Position numbers and translations under genes: made by a program. From contig OW804098.1 in assembly GCA_942159475.1 (NCBI GenBank), positions 3,324,383-3,388,382 of the forward strand: a DNA stretch of 64,000 bases. Direction: 5' to 3'. This DNA comes from Sthenelais limicola (taxonomy: Eukaryota > Annelida > Polychaeta > Phyllodocida > Sigalionidae). Below are positions 33,454 to 42,664 of the stretch, in pieces; the stretch's first letter is position 1, and each line of letters opens with the position of its first letter. Below the pieces are notes generated by a model. The model was not told the origin of the DNA, searched no databases, and was given only the letters and a program-made list of their open reading frames with translations.

Positions 33454-34046
33454 GAGAGAATCTTCATTTCTGTGGACAGATCGAACGTCAATGAAGTGGC
33501 CTGTTCAGTCGATGTTCTACTGTCCTTTCGCACGCTGCTAAGGAAGTCTAATGTGGTGCCTGAGTCCCCAGATGTGCTGGGACATGTGCTTAGGCGTTCG
33601 GATGTTATCTTCACCGACACTGGCCTCTCTATAGTGGTCAGGTCTTCCAAGACCTTGAAGCATCAGAAAGACAAGTTCATCATCCCAATTATGCTCTGCC
33701 CCAATTATTACTTCGATTTAGTCACTCACTTGTGCTCTCATTTTGTGATTTTTCCTGCTTCTGCGGACGAACCACTCTTTTTCAAGCTGAAAAAGGATGG
33801 GTTGAGGTCATATCTTCTCTACAAGGATCTTCTGGAGTTCATCAAAGCCAAAGCGTCCCTTCTTGGCTATGACCCTAATGACATTGGGTTACACTCGTTG
33901 CGGCGCATGGTGCGGGGATTCCCCTTGTGGACATCAAGTGCTTTGGAGATTGGCACAGCATGTCAGTCCTTGATTACCTTCATACCCCGGAGCACAGGAA
34001 AGAGGCCATTGAATCCAAAATTTCCTCTTTGCTCGGAAGCCTATGA
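33454..34046 (+). pseudogene. DIRS A tyrosine recombinase, catalytic part
   Basis: After the MITE the frame gives LLSFRTLLRKSNVVP (first catalytic Arg) and then LHSLRR (His-x-x-Arg). A small deletion next to HSLRR shifts the frame; from 33916 the other frame gives IPLVDIKCFGDWHSMSVLDY with the Tyr nucleophile and TPEHRKEAIESK, ending at TGA 34044-34046. All catalytic residues are present but split by the frameshift. The enzyme family integrates circular double-stranded cDNA without target-site duplication. Confidence 0.85.
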
Positions 34047-34066
34047 TTTCTTTGTTGGGTGTTTTT

Positions 34067-34397
34067 GGCGGCCACATGGTCGCAGATTTCCAATCGGCAC
34101 CCCCGTGTTTGAGTTATTTTATTTCCATTCGATACCGGAACTAACTATATTGTGTATTCAATACTAATACAGATATAATTCGTGCAGTGAGACTGTTGTG
34201 AGACCTGAATGGTTGTTGACTGTTGCTTAGCTACCGGCGGCCAAACCGTCACTCTCAGTACAAGATTCAACTGGACCAGACGTCCACTGGTCAAACGAAA
34301 ATCTTTAATAAAGGGCGGCCACATGGTTGCAGATTTCCAATCGGCACCCCCGTGTTTGAGTTATTTTATTTCCATTCGATACCGGAACTAACTATAT
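34067..34397 (+). repeat. 84-bp direct duplication at the DIRS A 3' end
   Basis: 34067-34150 and 34314-34397 are nearly identical (GGCGGCCACATGGTCGCAGA through CCGGAACTAACTATAT), offset 247 bp. They may be part of the DIRS terminal structure or a tandem duplication made when the adjacent LINE tail inserted. Confidence 0.7.
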
Positions 34398-34642
34398 CAC
34401 TAACACTAATTGAAAGTGGCAAAGTGATCAATAAAGTGATCATATAAATCTGTTATATATGTCATTTTTTGTTAATAAGAAACAAACTCTCAAATAATCA
34501 CTAACACTATATACAAACAAAAGTGGCAAAGTGAATTTCATGTACACTCTCATGAATTGTAATAAGTACAGCTTCATCTTGGCCCGGCAGAACTAGCCCC
34601 GAAAAGGGGAGTCGGTACCCAAGTTTAAATAAAATCCTTAAA
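34398..34642 (+). mobile_element. 5'-truncated LINE tail, LINE B family
   Basis: This 245-bp stretch repeats the end of LINE B: two TAACACT...AGTGGCAAAGTG stem-loops (34396-34428, 34498-34534), then CTTGGCCC, the hairpin CCCCGAAAAGGGG (34597-34609), GAGT and AAATAAAATCCTTAAAAAAA. It is a separate, severely truncated insertion between DIRS A and DIRS B. Confidence 0.8.
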
Positions 34643-35049
34643 AAAAAAAAAGTCGCAAAAATATGTATTATCAACTCTGCCTCTCTGCCTCAATGTAATG
34701 TTTTATTTAAGTGAGGTATTCGGCGAATACCAGTATAAATTAGCAGAGATGACACGCCCACAAATAGCATGAGAGACACACCCCCTTTTTTGTACGTTCC
34801 TGCATGTGACGGTCACATGGTCTTGGGCGCGCAAACTTTTGAATACTTGAACAGAAAAGCTTCGACTAGCCTGGTGTGATGTTGGAAAAAAAAATGAGGA
34901 TCAGGCCATAGTTGCGGGAAAAAAAATCGAGATATTTTCGCTTGGTGGATATACGTAATCTCATATTCTGCAAAGGCTGTAGAAGTTCGCACAATCGTCC
35001 AAGCTGTTTGTGGAAGGGAGGAAAATTTACCAGAGCTTCGAAACCGATC

Positions 35050-36002
35050 ATGGCGGAAGGCTTTGATCAGGCAGCCATTGCAGCGTTGGCTAATGTCAAA
35101 ATAGAAGAATTGCCAACCAAAGGGTCAGCAGATTACACGGCCTTGTTACTCGATAGGCTACTATCGAGAAGCAGAAAAAGGCTCTTGAAGATGCTGAGAA
35201 AGTCTGAGTGGATCGTGATGCAGAAAACAAGTTGGAAAATGACTTACTTTTGCTGACCGACAAGTTGAAGACCATACAATTGGATATATCCTCGCCCGGG
35301 AAGAGCCCTCAGTTCCATCGTCAGTCACCGGGATCATCGCCTAGGCAGCCCGTCATCAACCCAGCAGCAGGTCTTGCTAGTGGAGGAAGCATTTTAGGTG
35401 GGTTTGTCGGCGATCTATTGCTTCTTTGCCCTGAGGCTCTCATTAATCAAAAAAAGGCATTTGATGAACTGTCTGTACGTGATTTGCTGTATGGATGTTC
35501 CAAAGTGGCCTTATACTTGCAGTTGTGTAGTGTTTACGCTAATGGCTACCTAGCTCATATGTCATACCTAGCGTATAAAGCAGCCTCCAAGCAGTACATC
35601 AGGCTGGCTCTCATATTATATGAGCAGGGGGTTACCTCGGAGGTTCTCAGTGGACAGCTACCCAACTGGAATTCACGGGACATCGAAATGGAAGGTCAAT
35701 ACTTCAACACAGAGCACACAAAAGTCTTTATGAGATTGGATCGTGCCGGCCGCAATGGCGGCACTTCCGGCATGCCGGAAGTTGGAGGCGGTGTCTCACC
35801 TAGAAGATACAACCCGATATTTGATTTTCGCCGATGGCCAAGGGATATATGTTGGTGCTGGAACATACCATCACGTAGGAAACCATGCAATCCTCTACCT
35901 TGTACTAGGAAACATGTTTGCGGCCTGTGTAGGGGTGCACATACTGCTGAATTCTGCTATTTTGGAGCTGTTGTTGAGGGAAACATTCCGGAAGCCATTT
36001 AA
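35050..36002 (+). pseudogene. DIRS B ORF1 (gag-like)
   Basis: The reading starts MAEGFDQAAIAALANVKIEE at 35050. Near 35165 the frame changes; the downstream frame continues through a charged coiled coil (EKQKKALEDAEKV, TGA at 35205-35207, then VDRDAENKLENDLLLL). Next is the conserved capsid-like region (SVRDLLYGCSKVALYLQLCS, AASKQYIRLALILYEQG). Near the end is VCGLCRGAHTAEFC, a CX2CX3HX4C zinc-finger-like motif; the 35 residues before it may also be out of frame. DIRS ORF1 proteins have this order and are thought to package the RNA. Broken by at least one frameshift and one stop. Confidence 0.65.
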
Positions 36003-36089
36003 CAAGATGGTAAAATGGTAAAATGGCGCCGCACTGCTAAGACGCTCACTGGCCGCGCTCCGTGTTTATGAGATATAATATCCGTATAA

Positions 36090-37892
36090 CGTCCTGAATT
36101 GAAAACCATACACAAAGAACAATTGGACAATCGACTCTGGGACATGCAGGAAAAAGATAGAAGATCTTTACGGTCCCGATTCAGTTTAAATAGCATTAGT
36201 CTATTCAAAAAGGAGGATCTAGAAGAAGCCAACGACACACACAATAGACTAGACAACTCAACAAACATGCATCAAGGAAGTACGCAAATGCACAATCAAG
36301 GCATGAACTATCAACCTGATCAATTTCAAATTCTTCAAAACCAGCAAAGAGAGAATAGTGGCCCACTCGGGCAAATAGCAAATGGATATGCACAGAACAG
36401 TTTCCAGCAAGGACAGCAAAATGGCGTCGCTAGCTGGGAGCAACAAAGGAACCAGAACACATCGCTTGGAATATACCAAAATCAACCTACACAGACACAA
36501 CAGAATCAGATAAGTACAAGTCAGTCCTATCTTATCCCACAGAATGACTTTATGACCAGATTTAACGAAAGGGAGGCAAAAGTGGATAGAATTCTGGATG
36601 GTATACTAAGTCTACAAGCAAACCAATCTCAAACCGATAAAATTGCGAAAGAAAATAAATCTGACATAGCTGCGATGAGTGTACATATCCAAGGACTAAA
36701 TGAAAACCAAAACAAACTGCATGAAAATATTGAATCTGTAAATACAAATGTTAGTTCTGAAATGTTGAAATTGCAAGAAAAGATCAAAAATCTCAGCAAG
36801 AAACTAAAAAAATCAGAAGAAAGAGCCAGTAATTTCGACTATAGTTTTCCAAGGCTAGAATCAAAGGGAAATTATTATGCCCAGCGTAATACACAGAAAA
36901 CACCCAACAATTTCTTCTCAAATGCAACAGAACAAACTCAATATGATAACCCCAGGGATTTAAGAGTCGTCATTAGAGGGGTTGAAGAAAGACATGACGA
37001 AGATTTGGAACAGGTCTTAAAAGATCTTTTCAATGCTTTGGATATTAACACAAGATTCAATGGTCAGGAAAGGCTAGGAAAGCCAAGGGAAAATAACAAT
37101 AGTGGCTATACAAGGCCAATCAAAGTTGCTCTGCCCAGTGTTAAAACCAAGCTCGACCTTTTCAGAAGCCTAAATAAGAACAAACAAAACAATCCTACTG
37201 AAACAATGAAGAAGATTAGAATTTCGAGTGACAATACTGAGGAGGAACAATTGTATCTTAGTGAAGCTCGCACAATAGCCAATGCAGCTAAAATAATCCA
37301 TAAACTGGATGCCAGACCGAAAGGCAACTCGGTAATCATAAATGGGGAGACCTATAATAGGGACAAATTTGATCAATTACCATCAGGGATTAATAAAGAA
37401 AATGCTTCCACAATCGAGACTGTAGATGGAATTGCGTTTCAAGGCCATATGAGCCCTTTGTCAAACCTATATGAATGTGATATTGAATTTGAAGGCTTCA
37501 CAGCTTGTTCTGTTGAACAACTATTCCAAGTGAGAAAGGCTATTATATTAGGAGCAGACACCTCCCTTATAGAAAGACTGAAATCAGTCAAGAACCCATA
37601 CACGGCCAAACGTATTGGGAGACAAATACCAATTGCTCAACAATGGAACGACAAAGCTGACGAAGTATTGAAAGACTGTATTATGAGAAAATTCTCTGGG
37701 AATAATACACTCAAACAATTTCTAACCAATATCGATAAGGATTACCACTTCTACGAGGCAACGTATGACCAGTATTACGGTTGCGGTTTTCCAATGACTG
37801 AGGCGGCAATCATATCCAACAATAAAGTAGACGAAAAAAGAAACATCTGCGGTAAATTACTCAAGCAAGTAAGATCTGAATTAGCAGAATAA
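36090..37892 (+). CDS. LINE B ORF1: coiled coil, RRM-like region and C-terminal NADAR-like domain
   Basis: The frame is open from a stop at 36087 to TAA at 37892; the first ATG is 36144, so the protein has about 582 residues (numbers below count from 36099). Residues 1-160 are Gln/Asn-rich. About 165-265 is heptad-rich (LKLQEKIKNLSKKLKKSEER). About 285-425 is an L1-ORF1-like RRM and C-terminal block (RDLRVVIRGVEERHDE, RPIKVALPSVKTKLDLFRSL, EARTIANAAKIIHKL). About 443-597 matches the NADAR (YbiA-like) fold blocks: FQGHMSPLSNLYE, CSVEQLFQVRKA, NPYTAKRIGRQI, IMRKFSGNN, YEATYDQYYGCGF and ICGKLLKQVRSEL. NADAR proteins act on ADP-ribose or NAD-derived N-glycosides; activity here is inferred. The uninterrupted 1.8-kb frame suggests a young copy. 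ORF3-4 of the element follow 43 bp downstream in another frame. Confidence 0.8.
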   Translation, partial: RPELKTIHKEQLDNRLWDMQEKDRRSLRSRFSLNSISLFKKEDLEEANDTHNRLDNSTNMHQGSTQMHNQGMNYQPDQFQILQNQQRENSGPLGQIANGYAQNSFQQGQQNGVASWEQQRNQNTSLGIYQNQPTQTQQNQISTSQSYLIPQNDFMTRFNEREAKVDRILDGILSLQANQSQTDKIAKENKSDIAAMSVHIQGLNENQNKLHENIESVNTNVSSEMLKLQEKIKNLSKKLKKSEERASNFDYSFPRLESKGNYYAQRNTQKTPNNFFSNATEQTQYDNPRDLRVVIRGVEERHDEDLEQVLKDLFNALDINTRFNGQERLGKPRENNNSGYTRPIKVALPSVKTKLDLFRSLNKNKQNNPTETMKKIRISSDNTEEEQLYLSEARTIANAAKIIHKLDARPKGNSVIINGETYNRDKFDQLPSGINKENASTIETVDGIAFQGHMSPLSNLYECDIEFEGFTACSVEQLFQVRKAIILGADTSLIERLKSVKNPYTAKRIGRQIPIAQQWNDKADEVLKDCIMRKFSGNNTLKQFLTNIDKDYHFYEATYDQYYGCGFPMTEAAIISNNKVDEKRNICGKLLKQVRSELAE

Positions 37893-37935
37893 TATCTTTT
37901 CACCCACATTTGACTCTAAAACACAAAATCAAAAT

Positions 37936-38589
37936 ATGCCCTGCTTCCAAATCCTCTTTATAGGCGACTCTCGCCTAAGAGGCTGGGAAAAAACCATGGA
38001 AAGAGAATTAAAGATAAACAATTGTACTGATATTAAGGTAACATATATGGTACTACAAGGAGCAAGATTGAGGTATATTGCTGAAACAATAGCTCTAAAA
38101 TACCATGTTCAACAATTCGACCTAATATACATGCTAGGAGGCATTAACGAATTTACAGTGAAGCCGAAAGGGCAGGACATATATCCTCGTTTCCTAAGCA
38201 AAGATGCTTGTGTGATGCATCTGAAACTCGAACTCGATAATTTACATAGGTATCTAAAAGCAGCCGGTAAAGCAGTCATCCTTATGGAAATTGTAGGAAT
38301 ATCACTGATTAGATACACCCATGGTAACTACAGTAACGACCAAGATCAAGAAACAATCCATATCGCACTAGAAGAAATCAATCAATACATCAGAAAGAAA
38401 AATAGACAAAATAAAATGATTACCCCACACCTACAAGGAATAGTCCATAAGAAGAGAAGAAACTATACAGCTCACAGATACGACTCAATGACAAAGGATG
38501 GTCTACATTTTAACCAAGAAGCAATAGATAAATTCGTTAATATAACAATGACAACTTTCTACAAAAACATACACAAGACCTGTACCTAA
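37936..38589 (+). CDS. LINE B SGNH/GDSL esterase-like ORF
   Basis: A 217-residue intact ORF starts at ATG 37936, 43 bp after ORF1. The SGNH blocks are present: ILFIGDSRLRGWE (block I, Ser at 12), LIYMLGGINEF (block III Asn at about 71) and TKDGLHFNQEAIDKF (block V, Asp-x-x-His at about 188-191). Between them is VILMEIVGISLIRY. The block II Gly is plausible in VLQGARLRYI. ORF1-region esterases are known from CR1 and L2-group LINEs, where they are thought to aid membrane or RNP steps. All catalytic positions are retained, unlike in LINE A. The substrate is unknown. Confidence 0.85.
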   Translation: MPCFQILFIGDSRLRGWEKTMERELKINNCTDIKVTYMVLQGARLRYIAETIALKYHVQQFDLIYMLGGINEFTVKPKGQDIYPRFLSKDACVMHLKLELDNLHRYLKAAGKAVILMEIVGISLIRYTHGNYSNDQDQETIHIALEEINQYIRKKNRQNKMITPHLQGIVHKKRRNYTAHRYDSMTKDGLHFNQEAIDKFVNITMTTFYKNIHKTCT

Positions 38590-38597
38590 AATTAAAT

Positions 38598-38650
38598 CCA
38601 AAATTAACACGACCCCATATGAACTTGGGTATTGTGGCAAAATGCTTTGG
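38598..38650 (+). repeat. AA/GCAA stem-loop, copy 1
   Basis: CCAAA-ATT-AA-CAC pairs with GTG-GCAA-AAT-gc-TTTGG, leaving the AA/GCAA internal loop. The distal part has a GACCCC...GGG pairing. Confidence 0.55.
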
Positions 38651-38878
38651 ATACTGTTCTTCTGCTTTCTAATGATCGATAGAGAATCAAGAACTATATT
38701 GTACATATTTTTTCAATTTTCTCGCACAACATCTCCATTGATTAACACGACCCCACTTATAATTCTTTTGGAGGCTATTAAATTGTATATGTGATAACGC
38801 TAATACTTCTATGCTTATTTCTCTCTTTATTCAGATATATAATTTGTGTATATAATGTCTTATAATAGTTGAAATCTC

Positions 38879-38918
38879 CGACTAACACATTGGTGATATA
38901 CTATATGTGGCAAAGTCG
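38879..38918 (+). repeat. AA/GCAA stem-loop, copy 2
   Basis: CGACT-AA-CACA pairs with TGTG-GCAA-AGTCG. Both strands of the basal stem differ from the 3' UTR copies (TCACT/AGTGA) in a compensatory way. Confidence 0.6.
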
Positions 38919-39613
38919 AGGTATAGGAAATGTAAATTCCCTTTAGCTCAAAAGAAATCTGTTAATTATGTGAACAGAATCAATTTAATCTTCTCTATAC
39001 TTAACTCTTGTATGAAATATAACGATCAAGGTTAACCTACTCTCGTTACGATTGCTCAATTGTTTATTTTTCTATATTTTGCTATAAGAAAGGTACATCG
39101 ACAATATGCTTTCGCACATACGCCCAGCGACGCCCAATTGTACTAAACTGCACCGATGACTGAAATGCCCGACCGACGCTCGATCCCCCTTGCCGGGAAA
39201 ATATATCATGACATCTATGCTACTAGCGAATCTAAAGTTGAACAGACCGTGACCATACACACAACCTTCACCGAACGTATAGCGCTATAAGCGGCTGGGA
39301 ACTATTGAGTGCTGGCCGTGCAGGGCAGGTACATCTAGTCTATTCAAACATTTCTTTTTTTCTACTTTTAATATATCCCAGACCAAGTATTACTTAATGT
39401 TTATTTATTCTAAATGTTTATTACTTATTATTTTATTTATGATACTGGAGTGTGGTCCAGAAACCCCAAAACTATATCCAACTTAGCACCTAGGCAGGTC
39501 CACGCCAGCCTGCCCCCTCCTTCTTTCCCCATAATAACCCATTGCAGTAATCTGCTATAGGGTATATTATATTTCTTTTCCCTACCTATTTCTGTCGATT
39601 TCATACTCCTGAG

Positions 39614-40168
39614 ATGATGAATAAGAAAGGTTTCTCTATTGTGCATATAAATACCCAAAGTCTCAATGGAAAATTTGACCTTTTTAAAACTGAATTATCT
39701 AAACTATCACCTAAAATTATTGGCATCTCAGAATCATGGCTACATAAGAACATAGAAAACCATGAAATTGAAACCATTAATTACAATATTGAAAGAGTAG
39801 ATAGAACTTGGTTAGAAGAAAACAAAAATGAACCTAAAAAGGGTGGAGGAGTAGCATTATATATATCCTCAGACATTAATTATACGACCCAACCCAATAT
39901 GAATATCAGCAGTAAAGACTGTGAATGCATATGGATAAGGATTAACATGAACTATACGAAACCTATATATATTGGTTGCTTATATAAGCCCCCAAAGGCG
40001 AATCAGGAAATATTTATGAACTATATAAATACCAAAGCTGAGGAAATATTATCCAACAAAAAGAATGAAATCTTTCTGATTGGGGATTTTAATATTAACC
40101 TTTTAGATCCCAAAAGCAAACTCAAAAAAGATATGAAGGAATTTGAAGTCAACTTGAATCTAACTCAG
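39614..40168 (+). pseudogene. LINE B ORF2, endonuclease N-terminal half
   Basis: From ATG 39614 the frame encodes EEP endonuclease blocks VHINTQSLNGKFD, ISESWLHKN (Glu), GGGVALYI, CLYKPPKA and FLIGDFNINLL, ending LNLTQ at the TCAG target of the Gypsy insertion. It resumes at 50172 with HIKSPTRF. The codons up to the stop in the LTR are not part of the gene. Confidence 0.85.
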
Positions 40169-40571
40169 TGTAGTAGTTCTACTATAAGCCTCTAGGTACA
40201 ATCCATAAAGGGTTGGTACTCTTATATTCCTACAGAGGGATCTACGCTTGATCCTCTGCATTTATACCTTCTATGTCACTAAATGCCTCATTTACCCTTA
40301 CATTCTTATATCAACTCTTACCTTATTACTCTCATAGAGTATCCGTTCTGTTTATCTATCCTATAACATTCCTAACTTATGTATTTCTCCATTGTATGTC
40401 TTGCCATACTCTTATTGTGTTCATACACCTTGATGTGTTCTGTTAGTAAACACACTACCCTGTCCGGGGAACACGGACTAGGGGCCGCTTGAGAGAACTG
40501 CAATAAACAGACGGACTAGGAGTTGCCTTGTTGACTTGTTTATTACTGTCGAGAGTCTGCGAATCGTTACA
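40169..40571 (+). repeat. 5' LTR of Gypsy element
   Basis: 403 bp, TG...CA ends, with CAATAAAC as likely polyadenylation signal about 70 bp before the end. A second copy lies at 49765-50167. Confidence 0.95.
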
Positions 40572-40590
40572 ATTGGTGCCGTGACCAGTT
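40572..40590 (+). promoter_or_regulatory. Primer binding site
   Basis: ATTGGTGCCGTGACCAGTT begins directly after the LTR. It should pair with the 3' end of a host tRNA; which tRNA is not determined. The LTR element at 63 kb has a related site. Confidence 0.75.
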
Positions 40591-40668
40591 CTTGACCAGT
40601 TCCTTAAGCTAAGCCTTGACCGGATTAGGAAATCCGTGGATTTTTGATTTGTTGATTCTCTTTCAGAG

Positions 40669-42573
40669 ATGGACGCAGCAGCTCCCGGAGCGGAGGACAG
40701 ACCTCCGCCGGACCCGAAACAGACAGTCAGGCCGCCTATGCAGCCTCATAGACTGGTTGCCACTGGTACGACATTGGCAGATATGAAGTTTGAGCGAGAG
40801 TTCAAACGGATTATCTTGTCTGATGTGGGCTCGGAGTCTGATGACTTCAAATCCAGCAAGGAGGACCAAGGTGCCTTCACGGGCTACAGGTCCCCTGCAA
40901 GTGAGGTGGAGTCAGACGAGGAGAGTATGCTAAAAGCAACTCGACTGCAGCTGTTGGGGATGAGGAGAGACGTGGCCACGGAGAAGAGGAAGAACCTCGA
41001 GTTTGCAGCAGAAATGCAACAACTCGTGTTTCAGAACAGAGATATCCAGGAGACCCTGGAGGTTGTAACTGAGAGGGACTCTGCCTACATCAAAAGGTTG
41101 TTGGTAGAAAACGAAAAAATGAAATGTGAGGTTGCAAGGGTGGATGATTTGTCTCATCTGCAAAATGCTTCACGTGATCAGTCGGTAACAACACAGACTG
41201 AGTCTGCAACCTTCCCTCTTTGGGCTACACCACCAGCAACAAGTTCGTTCAGTGAAGGAAAAAGAACGCCTCCTCAGACAAACTTCTCTGTTACCAGCAG
41301 AAGTTTCAGTACACAGACTCCCTGTGAAACCGACTCAGTAAAGATAAATGACTTATCTACTAGTACGGGTACGCAGACGGAGGAAATTGCTGAAAAGAGT
41401 GGAAAAAAGGATAGTGCTAGTGGTACGGACGCTGACTTTGAGAGAGGTCAAGTGAGAGGAGACGTCTACAGACCTAAAATCCGGGTAGTAGCTGGTTCTC
41501 CTAGTGACCCGTCTGACCCTAGCAACTCATCTTCTTCCTCCTCTGGGTCAGAATCTCCAGCCCCAAGGAAGAAAACAAAGAAACCAACAAAGAAAAATTC
41601 CAAGAAAGTCAGAGAACGTTCTAGCATAGCTAGAAAAGATCGATCCCTGGTCCAGGGATTAAGTTATGACGGTACGGACGACTCGGATTTTGGCGAGTTT
41701 GAATACTCCCAAGGTCCGGGAAAGAGCAAATACACCATGCGTCCACCTGTCATAAAGATGTGGGACCAAAAGGACCCTTGGCGTGTTTACCTGGCTGAGA
41801 TGCGGGTAATGGCGGTTGCATGCAACTGGTCAGAAGAGGAGTTCCTGCTCCAGTTGCAATGGGGATGCAAGCGGCAGTTGGCGGATATGGGTGATCTGCC
41901 TGCAGGCCTGACTTTAAAGAAGTTCGTGGAACATATGGACGCGAATTTTGGCGAGATTTCTCGTGTAAAGAGACAAGCTGAGTTTCATGCTTGTCGCCAG
42001 ACTCCCGGACAGGCTGTCCGGCAGTTTGGTAACGAGGTAGCTCGCAAGGCCAGGTACGCCTTCGGGAAAAGGATGAACAGCACCATAGTAACAATGGCTC
42101 TTCATGCTTACCTGAAGGGGTTGACAAACTGGAAACAGGCAAATTGGGCTCGTTTGAAAGAACCCGCGGACCTTCAGGAGGCCATCCATTGGTCAGAGGT
42201 CTACGAGGGATGCTTGATGGAGTCCGAACCCAATGTGGTAATCCAAGAAGTTGCCGCGCTGCCAGCTCCTGAACCAGTTCAGGAACGCGCCTTGTCAGTA
42301 AAGAAAAGAAGGTCCCGCAGCAAGTCCGGCACTGCTGTAGCCCAGGTGACTGAGACCCTGGATGATGTTACCTCCTCTGGTTCGGAGACACAGGAGGTGT
42401 CAGCAGTTATCTGTCAGGCTTTGCAAGCCTATAGGGATTTCAGGAAGAGGCCTGGTGACGGCAAAGACGGACAACCATGGAAGAAATCATTTTCTGGGCC
42501 ATTCTCCGGTCGGAGAAGGGATGGGCCCAAGAAAATGTTACTTCTGTGGGAAGGACGGACATATCTCTCCTGA
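40669..42573 (+). CDS. Gypsy gag (frameshifted before the zinc knuckle)
   Basis: From ATG 40669 the frame encodes 634 residues. The N-terminal half is acidic and Ser-rich with a coiled-coil segment (about 85-165). It is followed by a Ser/Lys-rich linker and a capsid-like retrotransposon gag domain (about 360-520: WDQKDPWRVYLAEMRVMA, CRQTPGQAVRQFGNEVARKA). At about 42530 the frame should switch by one base: the other frame reads GPRKCYFCGKDGHISPDC, a CCHC knuckle, ending at 42664. As it stands gag ends LLLWEGRTYLS without the knuckle. This is a one-base indel or, less likely, a frameshift site. Gag forms the particle that packages the RNA. Confidence 0.9.
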   Translation: MDAAAPGAEDRPPPDPKQTVRPPMQPHRLVATGTTLADMKFEREFKRIILSDVGSESDDFKSSKEDQGAFTGYRSPASEVESDEESMLKATRLQLLGMRRDVATEKRKNLEFAAEMQQLVFQNRDIQETLEVVTERDSAYIKRLLVENEKMKCEVARVDDLSHLQNASRDQSVTTQTESATFPLWATPPATSSFSEGKRTPPQTNFSVTSRSFSTQTPCETDSVKINDLSTSTGTQTEEIAEKSGKKDSASGTDADFERGQVRGDVYRPKIRVVAGSPSDPSDPSNSSSSSSGSESPAPRKKTKKPTKKNSKKVRERSSIARKDRSLVQGLSYDGTDDSDFGEFEYSQGPGKSKYTMRPPVIKMWDQKDPWRVYLAEMRVMAVACNWSEEEFLLQLQWGCKRQLADMGDLPAGLTLKKFVEHMDANFGEISRVKRQAEFHACRQTPGQAVRQFGNEVARKARYAFGKRMNSTIVTMALHAYLKGLTNWKQANWARLKEPADLQEAIHWSEVYEGCLMESEPNVVIQEVAALPAPEPVQERALSVKKRRSRSKSGTAVAQVTETLDDVTSSGSETQEVSAVICQALQAYRDFRKRPGDGKDGQPWKKSFSGPFSGRRRDGPKKMLLLWEGRTYLS

Positions 42574-42664
42574 TTGTCCGACCGTTAAGGTTTTGAAGGA
42601 GGTTGCCGAGTCTTCGAAGGTACCCGCCTCTAAGACTTCGGAAAACTCCACACGGCCCTTATAG
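42362..42664 (+). pseudogene. Gypsy gag C-terminus (zinc knuckle frame)
   Basis: Only the part after about 42530 is meaningful. It has the CX2CX4HX4C knuckle CYFCGKDGHISPDC, which binds packaging RNA, and a short Ser/Lys tail. It lies one frame away from the upstream gag. Confidence 0.75.

Larger units (their letters stand above)
22900..34397 (+). mobile_element. DIRS element A (tyrosine-recombinase retrotransposon), interrupted
   Basis: Plus-strand coding blocks run in DIRS order: a possible gag tail (22915-23124), RT (23185-24330), RNase H (31729-32250) and tyrosine recombinase (about 32230-34046). LINE A lies between RT and RNase H on the minus strand. An 864-bp mariner-like MITE sits in the recombinase. 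DIRS elements integrate through a tyrosine recombinase, not an integrase. The outer ends are not defined; I did not find the split or inverted termini of the family. The copy is inactive (stop codon, small deletion, two insertions). Confidence 0.7.
38590..39613 (+). other. LINE B inter-ORF region with stem-loops
   Basis: About 1 kb without coding potential. It contains stem-loops at 38598-38650 and 38879-38918 with the same AA/GCAA internal loop as those in the 3' UTR, and a second TTAACACGACCCCA segment at 38743. It probably carries signals for ORF2 expression or RNA recognition. Confidence 0.55.

Noticed and set aside
34396..34534. Twister-type self-cleaving ribozyme suggested by TAACACT...AGTGG
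   Set aside because: The apical loops are too short for the required pseudoknots; the motif is kept as an unassigned stem-loop.
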